DNA of 64,000 bases from Hyphomicrobiales bacterium (GTDB lineage Bacteria > Pseudomonadota > Alphaproteobacteria > Rhizobiales > Rhizobiaceae), in the NCBI GenBank assembly GCA_017305835.1, contig JAFKJY010000041.1:1-64000 (forward strand), written 5' to 3'. The notes below the pieces were generated by a model, which did not search any database, had not been told where the DNA came from, and was given only the letters and a program-made list of their open reading frames with translations. The position numbers and the translations under genes are program-made. Of the stretch, positions 44,910 to 52,927 are shown piece by piece; the stretch's first letter is position 1; every line of letters starts with the position of its first letter.

Positions 44910-45689
44910 TCAGAGGTGGTCGGTCCGCGACATGGCCGACTTGAGCACCTGGGACGCGCGCTTGCAGACCTGCGCGTAACCCGGCGAGGAACGGTAGTCC
45001 TCGTTGCGGGGATAGGGCTCTGGCACCTCGATCGTCTCCAGTATGTGTCCGGGCCGCGCGCCCATGACCACGATCCGGCTGGACAGATAGGCGGACTCGA
45101 ACACCGAGTGCGTGACGAAGACGACCGTCCAGCCGTTGGCTTCCCACAGCCTCAGCAGGTCGTCATTGAGCTTCTGGCGGGTGATCTCGTCGAGCGCCGC
45201 GAAGGGCTCGTCCATCAGCAGGACCTTCGGCTTCGTCGCCAGCGCCCTGGCGATGGAGACGCGCATGCGCATGCCGCCCGACAGCTCGCGCGGGTGGCTG
45301 TCCGCGAAGGCGCTGAGCCCCACCATGTCCAGCGCTTCCTCGATCACCGGCCTGACGCTCTCGTAGGAGATGCCGCGCAGCCGGAACGGGAGCCAGACGT
45401 TCTTCGCGACCGTGGCCCACGGCATCAGGGTCGGGTCCTGGAAGACGTAGCCGACATTGGGCGAGCCGTCGGCCGCCGCGCTCGTGCCGGCAGACCAGGA
45501 CACCGTTCCCGCGCTCGGCGTCATGAGACCGGACACGATCCGCAGCACCGTCGACTTGCCGCATCCGGACGGGCCGAGCAGGCTGACGAATTCCCCGCGC
45601 CTGATATCGAGATCGACATTGCCCAGCGCGACGGTGCCGTTGGCATAGGTCTTCTCGATATGTCGCAGGGTTACAACCGATTGGTCCAT
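44910..45689 (-). CDS. NitT/TauT-type ABC transporter ATPase
   Basis: 259 aa. Walker A GPSGCGKST, VFQDPTLMPWATV, signature LSGGMRMR, Walker B VLLMDEPFAALDEITR, and switch His in VTHSVFES. ATG 45689 with GGGGAG upstream chosen over the ATG two codons earlier. No permease beside it on this strand; the matching binding protein and permease are encoded divergently at 46921 and 48023, with the LysR gene between. It therefore most likely powers that importer. Confidence 0.95.
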   Translation of the reverse strand: MDQSVVTLRHIEKTYANGTVALGNVDLDIRRGEFVSLLGPSGCGKSTVLRIVSGLMTPSAGTVSWSAGTSAAADGSPNVGYVFQDPTLMPWATVAKNVWLPFRLRGISYESVRPVIEEALDMVGLSAFADSHPRELSGGMRMRVSIARALATKPKVLLMDEPFAALDEITRQKLNDDLLRLWEANGWTVVFVTHSVFESAYLSSRIVVMGARPGHILETIEVPEPYPRNEDYRSSPGYAQVCKRASQVLKSAMSRTDHL

Positions 45690-45775
45690 GCACATCTCCC
45701 CCGTCGGCAGGATGCAAGGATGCCGCGCCGACCGCGTGCCGCAAAAGCACTTATTTTAGGTCACTGCGTTGCCTT

Positions 45776-46690
45776 TCACGCAATCCGCTCCGCCCGGTCG
45801 AGATCCGCGAGCAGTTCCTTGAGCATCTCCAGCACGAGGCGGGGCAGGGGCTCCAGATCGCCGCTCGAACGCTGCACGACCATGAGTGACTGGATTCCGT
45901 GGGTCGGCTCCGCGAGCGGGATGAAGTTCACCAGCCCGCGCCGGTGCAGATCGACGACGTCGATGCGGTTGAGGACGGCCACGCCCTGGTCCATCACCAC
46001 GAGCCGCTTCATGAACTCGAAATTGTTGGATTCGTATGTCGGCTTGAGCGTCAGGTTGGCGCGCGCACAGGCCTGCTCGAAGAAGATTCTGATCTTCACC
46101 TCCGCGGTGGGGAGGATGAGCGGATAGCTGTGCAGGTCGAAGAGCCGCACGCTGTCCTGCAGCGCGAGCGGGTGGCCTGCCGGCACGACCGCACCGAAGC
46201 TCGTTGCGATCGACGCGGCCACCGAGACCTGCGGCGCCGGCGGAAGGTCGAAGGCGAAGCCAAGGTCGGCCTCTCCCGAAACGACGGCCGCGAGTATGTC
46301 GTGGGAGGACAGGACCTTGATCGAGAAGCCGCTCAGCGGATGCTCGGAGCGGAACTTCGTCAGCGCCCCGGAGAGCAGGTCGGCCGCCAGCCCGCCCGTG
46401 GCGATGGAGGCCATCGTGTTGCGGGCGCCGCGCAGGTCGTCGAGTTGGGCCAGCACGCGCTGGTGGTTGCGCAGCGTCTCGCGCACGTGGTTGATCACGA
46501 CCTCGCCGGCCGAGGTCAGCAGGATCTTCTTGGGAAGGCGCTCGAACAGCGGCGTCCTCAGCTCCTGTTCGAGGGCGATGATCTGCCTGCTGATGGCCGA
46601 GGACGCGACGTGCAAATTGTCTGCGGCCTTGCGGATCGAGCCGCAGCGCGCGACCTCGTCCAGATAGCGCAGCAGGCGTGAATGGAGCAT
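45776..46690 (-). CDS. LysR-family transcriptional regulator
   Basis: 304 aa. Winged helix MLHSRLLRYLDEVARCGSIRKAADNLHVASSAISRQIIALEQELRTPLFERLPKKILLT at residues 1-59, effector domain from about 90. ATG 46690 with AGAGAGG upstream; the longer upstream frame is non-coding in appearance. Lies between the importer ATPase and the divergent binding-protein operon, which it probably activates. Two LysR-box-like palindromes are in the 230-bp gap before 46921. Confidence 0.93.
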   Translation of the reverse strand: MLHSRLLRYLDEVARCGSIRKAADNLHVASSAISRQIIALEQELRTPLFERLPKKILLTSAGEVVINHVRETLRNHQRVLAQLDDLRGARNTMASIATGGLAADLLSGALTKFRSEHPLSGFSIKVLSSHDILAAVVSGEADLGFAFDLPPAPQVSVAASIATSFGAVVPAGHPLALQDSVRLFDLHSYPLILPTAEVKIRIFFEQACARANLTLKPTYESNNFEFMKRLVVMDQGVAVLNRIDVVDLHRRGLVNFIPLAEPTHGIQSLMVVQRSSGDLEPLPRLVLEMLKELLADLDRAERIA

Positions 46691-46753
46691 CTCTCGAACC
46701 TCTCTCGTGGGGCTGCGGCCCAGGGCAGCGGTCGGGCCGGCGGCCCGCACCGA

Positions 46754-46799
46754 TGCCTTGCAGGCAACGGAATGCTCTAAAAACGATGCTTTTCGAGCA
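46754..46799. promoter_or_regulatory. Two LysR-type palindromes in the divergent gap
   Basis: TGCCT-TGC-AGGCA at 46754-46766 is a perfect T-N11-A palindrome, and TGCTC/GAGCA arms at 46773-46799 surround an AT-rich centre. Both are between the LysR gene and the binding-protein gene, on neighbouring helix turns, as in recognition-plus-activation sites of LysR regulators. Confidence 0.55.
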
Positions 46800-46920
46800 C
46801 GCGCCAGCGTGCAGTAGTTCCATCCGGAGCGCAACGGCCCGGCCGCCAACTCGAGGCCCTGCGGATCATCCACGCAAAGACAAGAGCCGCAAACGGCCGA
46901 TCAACCAGAGGATAGGTTCT

Positions 46921-47952
46921 ATGTCACTGATCAACCGCAGGCAGTTCACAGCCGGGCTCCTGGCAGGCGGTGCCGCGATGACGGCGTTGCCCCGCCGCGC
47001 CAGCGCGGACGGCTCTATGGTCTTCCTCACGGACTGGAAGGCGCAGGCCGAGCATGGCGGCTTCTACGCCGCAAAGGCGCTCGATCTTTATCGCAAGCAC
47101 GGCCTCGACCTGGAGCTGCGCCAGGGCGGCCCCAGCCAGAATACCCAGCAGCTCATGGCTGCCGGCGCCGTCGACCTGGCGCTCGGCTCGAGCAATTTCT
47201 TCCTGCTCAACATGATCCAGGTCGGCGCGACCGTTAAGGCGGTGGCGGCCTTCTTCCAGAAGGATGCCGCCGTCCTCATGGTCCATCCCGACTCCGGCAT
47301 CAACTCCGTCGCCGACATGGCGGGACACCCGATCTACGTGTCGCCGGGCGGCGTCGTCAGCAACTACCTCTTCATGAAGGCGAAGCTCGGCTTCACCGAC
47401 GAGCAGTTGCGTCCCTACAACTTCAACCTCGCGCCCTTCCTGGCCGACAACACGTCCATCCAGCAGGGGCTTCTCTCCTCCGAGCCCTTCACGGCCAAGA
47501 AGGAAGGCGGCGTCGACACGAAGGTCTTCCTGCTCGCCGATTCGGGCTATTCGACCTATGCCAACCTGATCCTCGCCTCGCACAAGACGCTGGCCGAGCG
47601 GAAGGACCAGGTCCAGGCCTTCGTGAACGCGTCGATCGAGGGCTGGAACGAATATCTCTACGGCAATCCGGAAGCGGCCAACGCCCTCATTAAACAGGAC
47701 AACCCGGAGATGACCGACGAACTGCTGGCCTACAGCCGCAGCAAGATGCTCGAATACGGCATCGTCGACAGCGGCGATTCACTGCAGCTCGGGCTGGGCG
47801 CGATGACCGATGCGCGGTGGAAGGACTTCTACGACGTCATGGTCACGGCCAAGGTGTATCCTTCCGACCTCGACTACAAGTCGGCCTTCGTGACCGACTT
47901 CGTCAACAAGGGCTTCGGCCTCGACCAGAAGGCCGCGCTCACCCGCAAGTGA
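46921..47952 (+). CDS. NitT/TauT-type ABC transporter binding protein (NMT1/THI5-like), Tat signal
   Basis: 343-aa periplasmic binding protein. The N-terminus MSLINRRQFTAGLLAGGAAMTALPRRASA has the twin-arginine pattern (RRQF), so export folded by Tat is probable. The mature start MVFLTDWKAQAEHGGFYAAKALDLYRKHGLDLELRQGGP is the NMT1/THI5 signature, a family that binds pyrimidine precursors, alkanesulfonates and other small organics. ATG 46921. It heads a rightward operon: permease, creatininase-family hydrolase, quinone reductase, amidohydrolase. Ligand likely a cyclic amide or pyrimidine-like compound; inferred from the enzymes. Confidence 0.93.
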   Translation: MSLINRRQFTAGLLAGGAAMTALPRRASADGSMVFLTDWKAQAEHGGFYAAKALDLYRKHGLDLELRQGGPSQNTQQLMAAGAVDLALGSSNFFLLNMIQVGATVKAVAAFFQKDAAVLMVHPDSGINSVADMAGHPIYVSPGGVVSNYLFMKAKLGFTDEQLRPYNFNLAPFLADNTSIQQGLLSSEPFTAKKEGGVDTKVFLLADSGYSTYANLILASHKTLAERKDQVQAFVNASIEGWNEYLYGNPEAANALIKQDNPEMTDELLAYSRSKMLEYGIVDSGDSLQLGLGAMTDARWKDFYDVMVTAKVYPSDLDYKSAFVTDFVNKGFGLDQKAALTRK

Positions 47953-47959
47953 GTTTGCC

Positions 47960-47992
47960 GCATGGCGGGGCCGCCGGCCGGCTCCGCCATGC
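47960..47992 (+). terminator. Hairpin after binding-protein gene
   Basis: 9-bp arms GCATGGCGG and CCGCCATGC with an inner GC stem, 8 nt after the stop. Same placement as the hairpins at 3578 and 24126; partial terminator or mRNA-stabilising element. Confidence 0.65.
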
Positions 47993-48022
47993 GCACGGCA
48001 CCAGGCCAGAAGGGATGGAAGA

Positions 48023-48901
48023 TTGCCTACCGAGACCGTTCCGCTGGAAGGCCGGGCGCCAGACGACAGAACCGGCAAGGGCGCAGCTCCGGCCGCACGG
48101 GCCGGTTCGGCCTTCTCGCCCGCGCGTATCCTGTGGAAGCTCGCCCCGTTGCTGTTCGGCATCGCGCTCCTGGTCGCATGGCAGTTGCTGGTGAGAGGCT
48201 TCGCCATTCCAAAGTTCGTGCTGCCGGCGCCCAGCGAGATCATCGAGACGCTGGTCCGCGACTTCCCGTCGCTGTTCAAGGCGCTGCTATTCACGCTCCG
48301 CGTCACCCTGACCGGCTACGCCTTCGCGCTGGTCATCGGCATCGGCCTGGCGCTGCTGATGTCGGCCTCGCCGCTGGTCAACCGCATCCTCTTTCCTTAC
48401 GCGGTCGTCCTCCAGGTCACCCCGCTGATCGCCATCGCGCCGCTGGTGATGATCTGGGTGGGCATCCAGAACACCGCCCGCGCCATGATCATCCTGTCGA
48501 TGCTCGCGGCGTTCTTCCCGATCCTCATCAACGCGCTGCTGGGCTTCAAGAGCTACGACCGCGGGCTGGGAGACCTGTTCCGGCTCTACGGCGCCACGCG
48601 CTTCCAGTTCTTCTCGCAGCTCCAGTTCCGCTCCGCGCTTCCCTACCTGCTCGCGGGCATGAAGATCTCGGGAGCGCTGGCGCTGATCGGCGCGGTCGCC
48701 GCCGAGCTGGTGGCCGGGTCGGGCACGTCGAGCGGCCTCGCCTACGTGATCTTCGAGTCCGGCAACCGGCTCAACATGGCGCGCATGTTCGCCGCCTTCG
48801 CCATGCTTTCGATAACCGGCGTGCTGATCCACTCCGCGCTCTCCCTGCTGGAGCGCGTGAGCCTGGGATCGTGGCACGAGAGCGCCATGCAGCGCGACTG
48901 A
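48023..48901 (+). CDS. NitT/TauT-type ABC transporter permease
   Basis: 292-aa inner-membrane protein with six helices and the ATPase-coupling loop GLGDLFRLYGATRFQFFSQLQFRSALPYLLAGMKISGALALIG near residues 180-225. The start is TTG 48023 after AAGGGATGGAA; no ATG or GTG in frame precedes the first helix at a sensible distance. Partner of the binding protein upstream and the ATPase at 44910. Confidence 0.93.
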   Translation: MPTETVPLEGRAPDDRTGKGAAPAARAGSAFSPARILWKLAPLLFGIALLVAWQLLVRGFAIPKFVLPAPSEIIETLVRDFPSLFKALLFTLRVTLTGYAFALVIGIGLALLMSASPLVNRILFPYAVVLQVTPLIAIAPLVMIWVGIQNTARAMIILSMLAAFFPILINALLGFKSYDRGLGDLFRLYGATRFQFFSQLQFRSALPYLLAGMKISGALALIGAVAAELVAGSGTSSGLAYVIFESGNRLNMARMFAAFAMLSITGVLIHSALSLLERVSLGSWHESAMQRD

Positions 48902-48910
48902 GGGACGAGC

Positions 48911-49732
48911 GTGAAACCGGCAAGCAAGCGCTACTGGCACGAGCTGACGACGAAGGACTTCGCCGCCCTCGACGCCGAGAACATGGTCGCCATCTTCCCG
49001 GTCGGCGCCATCGAGCAGCACGGGCCGCATTTGCCGGTCTGGTCCGACACGCGCATCGGCCAGGGCATCGTCGACGAGCTCGTCCGCATCGCGCCCGCGG
49101 ACCTGCCCTTCCTCGTCCTGCCCACCCAGTCGGTCGGGCGCAGCGAGGAGCACGACACCTTTCCGGGCACGCTCAGCCTCAGGTCCGAGACGCTGAAGGC
49201 CGTGTGCGTGGACATCCTCGAAAGCGTGCGCCGCGCCGGCATCCGCAAGGTGATCGTCTTCAACAGCCATGGCGGCAACCCGCCCGTCATCGACCTCGCC
49301 GGCCTCGAGATGCGCCGCAGGCAGGGGATGCTGGTGGCGTCGACCATCTGGTACCAGCTCGGCTTCCCCCCGGGCGACCTGTTCAGCGCATACGAGACCT
49401 CCTACGGCACCCATGCCGGCGAGATCGAGACCTCGATGATGCTGCATCTCGCGCCGGGCCTGGTGGACGACGGCGAGCGCGCCGTCTTCTCCAACCGCGC
49501 CAAGGCGATGAGCGAGACCTACGAGGTGCTCGACCCGCAGGGCGCCGCGCCGTTCTCGTGGATCACGCCGGACCTCAGCGACAGCGGCGCATGGGGGAAC
49601 GCGGCCGCCGCCGACGCCGGCCGCGGCAGGACGCTGATCGAATATTACGGCTCGCGGCTGCTGGCATTGGTTCGGGACGTCCACCGGTTCCCGCTGTCGT
49701 CGCTCGCGCCGGTGACGGCGGCAGCCGGCTAG
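48911..49732 (+). CDS. Creatininase-family amidohydrolase
   Basis: 273-aa cyclic-amide hydrolase of the creatininase/ArfB/MftE fold. Metal residues are visible as Glu35 and His37 (VGAIEQHGPHLP), Asp46 (WSDTRIG), His in FNSHGGN and Glu in THAGEIETS. GTG 48911 after GAGGGACGA, 9 nt after the permease stop. Members hydrolyse creatinine, N-formyl-aminopyrimidines or other small cyclic amides. Here the operon also has a cytosine-deaminase-like enzyme and a THI5-like importer, so a pyrimidine or hydantoin-like ring is a good hypothesis; true creatininase activity is not proven. Confidence 0.92.
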   Translation: MKPASKRYWHELTTKDFAALDAENMVAIFPVGAIEQHGPHLPVWSDTRIGQGIVDELVRIAPADLPFLVLPTQSVGRSEEHDTFPGTLSLRSETLKAVCVDILESVRRAGIRKVIVFNSHGGNPPVIDLAGLEMRRRQGMLVASTIWYQLGFPPGDLFSAYETSYGTHAGEIETSMMLHLAPGLVDDGERAVFSNRAKAMSETYEVLDPQGAAPFSWITPDLSDSGAWGNAAAADAGRGRTLIEYYGSRLLALVRDVHRFPLSSLAPVTAAAG

Positions 49733-49755
49733 CGCCGCACGCGGAGAGCTGTTCC

Positions 49756-50337
49756 TTGAAGATCCTCTACATCTATTGCCATCCCGTGCCGGAGAGTTTT
49801 CACGGTGCGCTGCGGGTCGAGGCACTGGCCGGGCTCGCGAAAGCCGGCCACACCGTCGACCTGCTCGACCTCTACGCGGAAGGCTTCGACCCCGTGCTGA
49901 GCACCGAGGGCCGCAGGCACTACGAGGACACGTCCCGTAACCAGGACGGCCTCGAGCCCTATGTGCGCAGGCTGCGGGAGGCCGACGCCCTCGTCGTCCA
50001 GTTCCCGACCTGGTGCTTCGGCACACCGGCCATGCTCAAGGGCTTCTTCGACCGCATGTTCATGCCCGGCGTCGCCTTCGACCTGAGCGACCCCGCGCAT
50101 GTCCGGCCGATGCTCGCCAACGTGAAGAAGATCGCCGGCATCGTCACCTACGGGCGGCCCCGCTACATGGCACTCTACATGGCCGACCCGCCGCGCAAGA
50201 CGGTGACGCGCTACATGCGCTGGTTCACGCACGGCGCAAAAGCCGAGTATCACGCGCTCTACCATCTGAACGTCGCGAGCGATGCCAAGAGGGCAGGCTT
50301 CATGGCCCGCGTCCGCCACGCGATGGAGCGCTTTTGA
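49756..50337 (+). CDS. Flavodoxin-fold NAD(P)H dehydrogenase (quinone) family protein
   Basis: 193 aa, Flavodoxin_2 family. FMN/FAD loop region ILYIYCHPVPESFHGALR at the N-terminus, then VQFPTWCFGTPAMLKGFFDRMFMPGVAFDL near residues 80-110, which is the flavin-binding signature. TTG 49756 is the only start with suitable upstream purines (GGAGAG). Fourth gene of the importer operon. May reduce an activated ring or quinone formed from the substrate, or protect against redox stress. Confidence 0.9.
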   Translation: MKILYIYCHPVPESFHGALRVEALAGLAKAGHTVDLLDLYAEGFDPVLSTEGRRHYEDTSRNQDGLEPYVRRLREADALVVQFPTWCFGTPAMLKGFFDRMFMPGVAFDLSDPAHVRPMLANVKKIAGIVTYGRPRYMALYMADPPRKTVTRYMRWFTHGAKAEYHALYHLNVASDAKRAGFMARVRHAMERF

Positions 50338-50395
50338 GACCGCGACGCCTGGCGACGAAAGCACCGGCGACGGGCCTTGGACGGAGGAAGCAGAC

Positions 50396-51628
50396 TTGAA
50401 CGTTTCTCCCTCGCTCGTGCTGGCCAACGCGACGATCCCGGCCGGCGCGCGCGGCGCAAGCCCCTCCAGCATCCTCATATCGTCGGCAGGACATATCCTC
50501 GACATCGGCGACATCTCCGCCAGCGCGGAAATCCCGACCATCGACCTCGGCGGGCGACTGGTCACGCCGGCTTTCGTCGACATGCACCAGCACCTGGACA
50601 AGAGCTTCACGCTCGCCGATGCCCCGAACCCGGACGGAACGCTTCTCGGCGCCATCGAAGCCTTCCGGAGCTATTCCAAAGGGCTGACGCGGGAGCGCAT
50701 CTGCGAGCGCGCGCAGGCGACACTCGACCGATGCGTCTCGATGGGCACCGGCGCCATCCGCACTCACGCCAATCTCGACCACGAGATGGGGCTGAAGAGC
50801 GTCGAGGCGATGTGCGAGCTGCGTGCGGCCAACAGCCATCGGCTCGAGCTTCAGGTCGTCGCCTTCGCCACGTCGAGCGCCGCGCGCGGGGAGATCGCGT
50901 TGGCCCGCCAACTGCTCGAGCGGGCGGTCGCCGCCGGCGCCGACTGCATCGGGGGAACGCCGAACCTGGCGCCGGATCCCACGGCCTATATCGACATGCT
51001 CCTCGACGTTGCCGAGCGCCACGGTCTGCCGGTGGACCTGCATGTCGACGAGACGCTGGATCCGCAAGCCAGATGCTTCGACCATCTTGTCGAGCAGACC
51101 CGCCGGCGGCGCATGGGCGGGCGGGTCGTCGGCAGCCATGTCTGTTCGCTGTCGGCCGTTCCGGACGACGATGCGCGCCGCTCGATCGATGCGGCGGTGC
51201 AAGCCGGGGTCGCCGTCTGCACGCTTCCGGCCGCGAACCTCTTCCTGCAGGGACGCGACCGCAGGCAGCTCGTGCCGCGCGGATTGACGCGGGTGGGGGA
51301 CATGATCGACGCCGGCGTCCTCGTGGCGACGGCATCCGACAACATCCGGGACGCGTTCGTCCCGGTCGGCTCCGGCGACGTCGTCGAGATGGCCCGCTGG
51401 ACGATCCTGGCCGCCCATCTCCTGACGGACGCCGCCGATCGCGCCTATCGGATGATAACCGACATTCCGGCCACGATCATGGGAATGGACGGCCGCGGCA
51501 GCCTGCGCGTCGGCGCGAAGGCCGATCTGGTAATAAGCGGGTGCGCGAACGTGGAAGACCTGATCGCAGGCGGCGCCGGCACAAGGGCCGTCCTGCACAA
51601 CGGGCAGCTCGTCGCCGGCGCGCTCTGA
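50396..51628 (+). CDS. Cytosine-deaminase-like amidohydrolase
   Basis: 410-aa metal-dependent hydrolase of the CodA branch. Ligands: HQH (His64, His66 in VDMHQHLDKSF), His in DLHVDETLDP, His in GSHVCSLS, and Asp in ASDNIRDAF. CodA relatives deaminate cytosine, isoguanine, creatinine or 5-methylcytosine-type rings. TTG 50396 is preceded by GGAGGAAG at 5 nt. Last full gene of the operon. With a creatininase-family enzyme two genes upstream, this makes ring deamination plus ring opening a likely two-step scheme. Confidence 0.9.
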   Translation: MNVSPSLVLANATIPAGARGASPSSILISSAGHILDIGDISASAEIPTIDLGGRLVTPAFVDMHQHLDKSFTLADAPNPDGTLLGAIEAFRSYSKGLTRERICERAQATLDRCVSMGTGAIRTHANLDHEMGLKSVEAMCELRAANSHRLELQVVAFATSSAARGEIALARQLLERAVAAGADCIGGTPNLAPDPTAYIDMLLDVAERHGLPVDLHVDETLDPQARCFDHLVEQTRRRRMGGRVVGSHVCSLSAVPDDDARRSIDAAVQAGVAVCTLPAANLFLQGRDRRQLVPRGLTRVGDMIDAGVLVATASDNIRDAFVPVGSGDVVEMARWTILAAHLLTDAADRAYRMITDIPATIMGMDGRGSLRVGAKADLVISGCANVEDLIAGGAGTRAVLHNGQLVAGAL

Positions 51629-51643
51629 GCGGAGGCTCGCGCC

Positions 51644-51919
51644 GTGCCCGCGCGCCTTGAGGCCCGGAACCTCTCTCTACTCGCCGAACGCGGCGTCGAT
51701 CATTTCTGCGCCCATGTTGAAGGCGGAGAGGCCCACTCGACGAACGCGTTGCCGTGCAAGGTGAAGCAGGTGAACTATCTCGGTGCCGATCTCAACGTTG
51801 CCGTGGAGGCTGCAGGCCGTACGATCACGGTCATCCAGCGGCGGGAGAAGACGTCGTTCGAGATGGGACAACACGTGTTCCTCTCATGCGATACTGATGC
51901 GGCCCATTTGCTGCCGTAG
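51644..51919 (+). pseudogene. Remnant of an ABC ATPase C-terminus (TOBE domain)
   Basis: 91-codon frame whose second half (CKVKQVNYLGADLNVAVEAAGRTITVIQRREKTSF ... GQHVFLSCDTDAAHLLP) looks like the TOBE_2 tail of spermidine/putrescine- or iron-type importer ATPases, but no ATP-binding domain is upstream. Starts GTG 51644 only 16 nt after the amidohydrolase stop. Most likely a decayed gene end left by a deletion; a short free-standing TOBE (molbindin-like) protein is the alternative. Confidence 0.55.
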
Positions 51920-52023
51920 GACGATGCTCGACTGGCTTCCCGGTCGGCCCGTGGAATGCACCCGGCACGCCGCCGTGAGCCGAGGCCGTCAGTACGAGTG
52001 TTTCTCCCGGCCGGTTGAGCCTT

Positions 52024-52917
52024 TCACTTTCCGCCTCCGTCGGCGGCAGAGATCATGCGCATTGCGGCTTTGAACAGGAGACCGTCGGGATCGGTCAGGG
52101 TGCGGCTGATCTCGAAATGGTTCTGGCCTTCGGCGACGATCAGTTCGCTTGGCCGGCCGGCGGCTGCGAGGCTTTCGTGGAAGGCTTGCGCCTGCCGGCG
52201 GTATTCTTCGGTTTCGCCGTCGCCATAGGCGATGGTCACCGGACACCGGATGCGCCCGGCGTGGCGCGGCGGGCTGAATGCGTCGACTTCGGCCGACGTC
52301 AGTTGCAGATAGGCGCCGCGCGCGCTCAGCATTGCGCCCTCCAGGTCGTAGGCGCCGCTTGCGCATAGCGCGCCGCACACGACGCCCGGGCCGATGCTGG
52401 TCGAGGTCGCAGCCGACAGCGCGGCCGCGACGAGATGGGCGCCCGACGAGTGGCCGATGACGAACAGCCTGCCGGGGTCGCAGCCGAGCCCCTCGGCGTG
52501 ACGGGACAAGTGCAGGATGCCGCGCTGGACCTGGGTCACCATGTCCGGAAGTCGCGCCGCGGGAATGCTGGCGAAATCGATCACCGCGAAGTTGATGCCG
52601 GCCGCGACGAAGGCCTCGGCCGCGTAGGCGCTGTCCATGCGGTCGAGCAGGCGCCAGGCGCCGCCATGGACATAGGCGACGAGCGGCGCCCCGGAAACGC
52701 CCGTCGGGAACAGATCGATCCGCTCGTGGCTGCTCGCGCCATAAGCAAGGCTCGTGGAGGCCAGCCGGGCGTGTGCGGCGAGGCTCGCCTCGCGATACCA
52801 TGTGATGATCTCGGCGGCGTTGGGCGCCCAGGCGGTCTGGTTGTAGTTCAGATCCAGCCGCTGCTGGTCGTAGTCGAGATAGACGGGCCTGCTGCCGTCC
52901 CGAACCATGTCGGTCAT
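52024..52917 (-). CDS. Alpha/beta-hydrolase arylformamidase-like protein
   Basis: 297 aa. LDLNYNQTAWAPNAAEII at residues 21-38 is typical of the start of AFMID-type arylformamidases; oxyanion motif HGGAW (84-88), nucleophile Ser157 in GHSSGAH, and a late EGQNHFEI segment giving the His. Start ATG 52917 follows GGAGG. Coupled to the GntR gene (10-nt gap) and divergent from kynureninase, so conversion of N-formylkynurenine to kynurenine is the best guess. Would duplicate the function of the protein at 14724. Confidence 0.85.
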   Translation of the reverse strand: MTDMVRDGSRPVYLDYDQQRLDLNYNQTAWAPNAAEIITWYREASLAAHARLASTSLAYGASSHERIDLFPTGVSGAPLVAYVHGGAWRLLDRMDSAYAAEAFVAAGINFAVIDFASIPAARLPDMVTQVQRGILHLSRHAEGLGCDPGRLFVIGHSSGAHLVAAALSAATSTSIGPGVVCGALCASGAYDLEGAMLSARGAYLQLTSAEVDAFSPPRHAGRIRCPVTIAYGDGETEEYRRQAQAFHESLAAAGRPSELIVAEGQNHFEISRTLTDPDGLLFKAAMRMISAADGGGK

Positions 52918-52927
52918 CCCCGCCTCC

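Noticed and set aside
48911..49732. Firm creatininase annotation
   Set aside because: The metal site fits the whole superfamily, which has several different activities; no creatine-pathway genes adjoin it.
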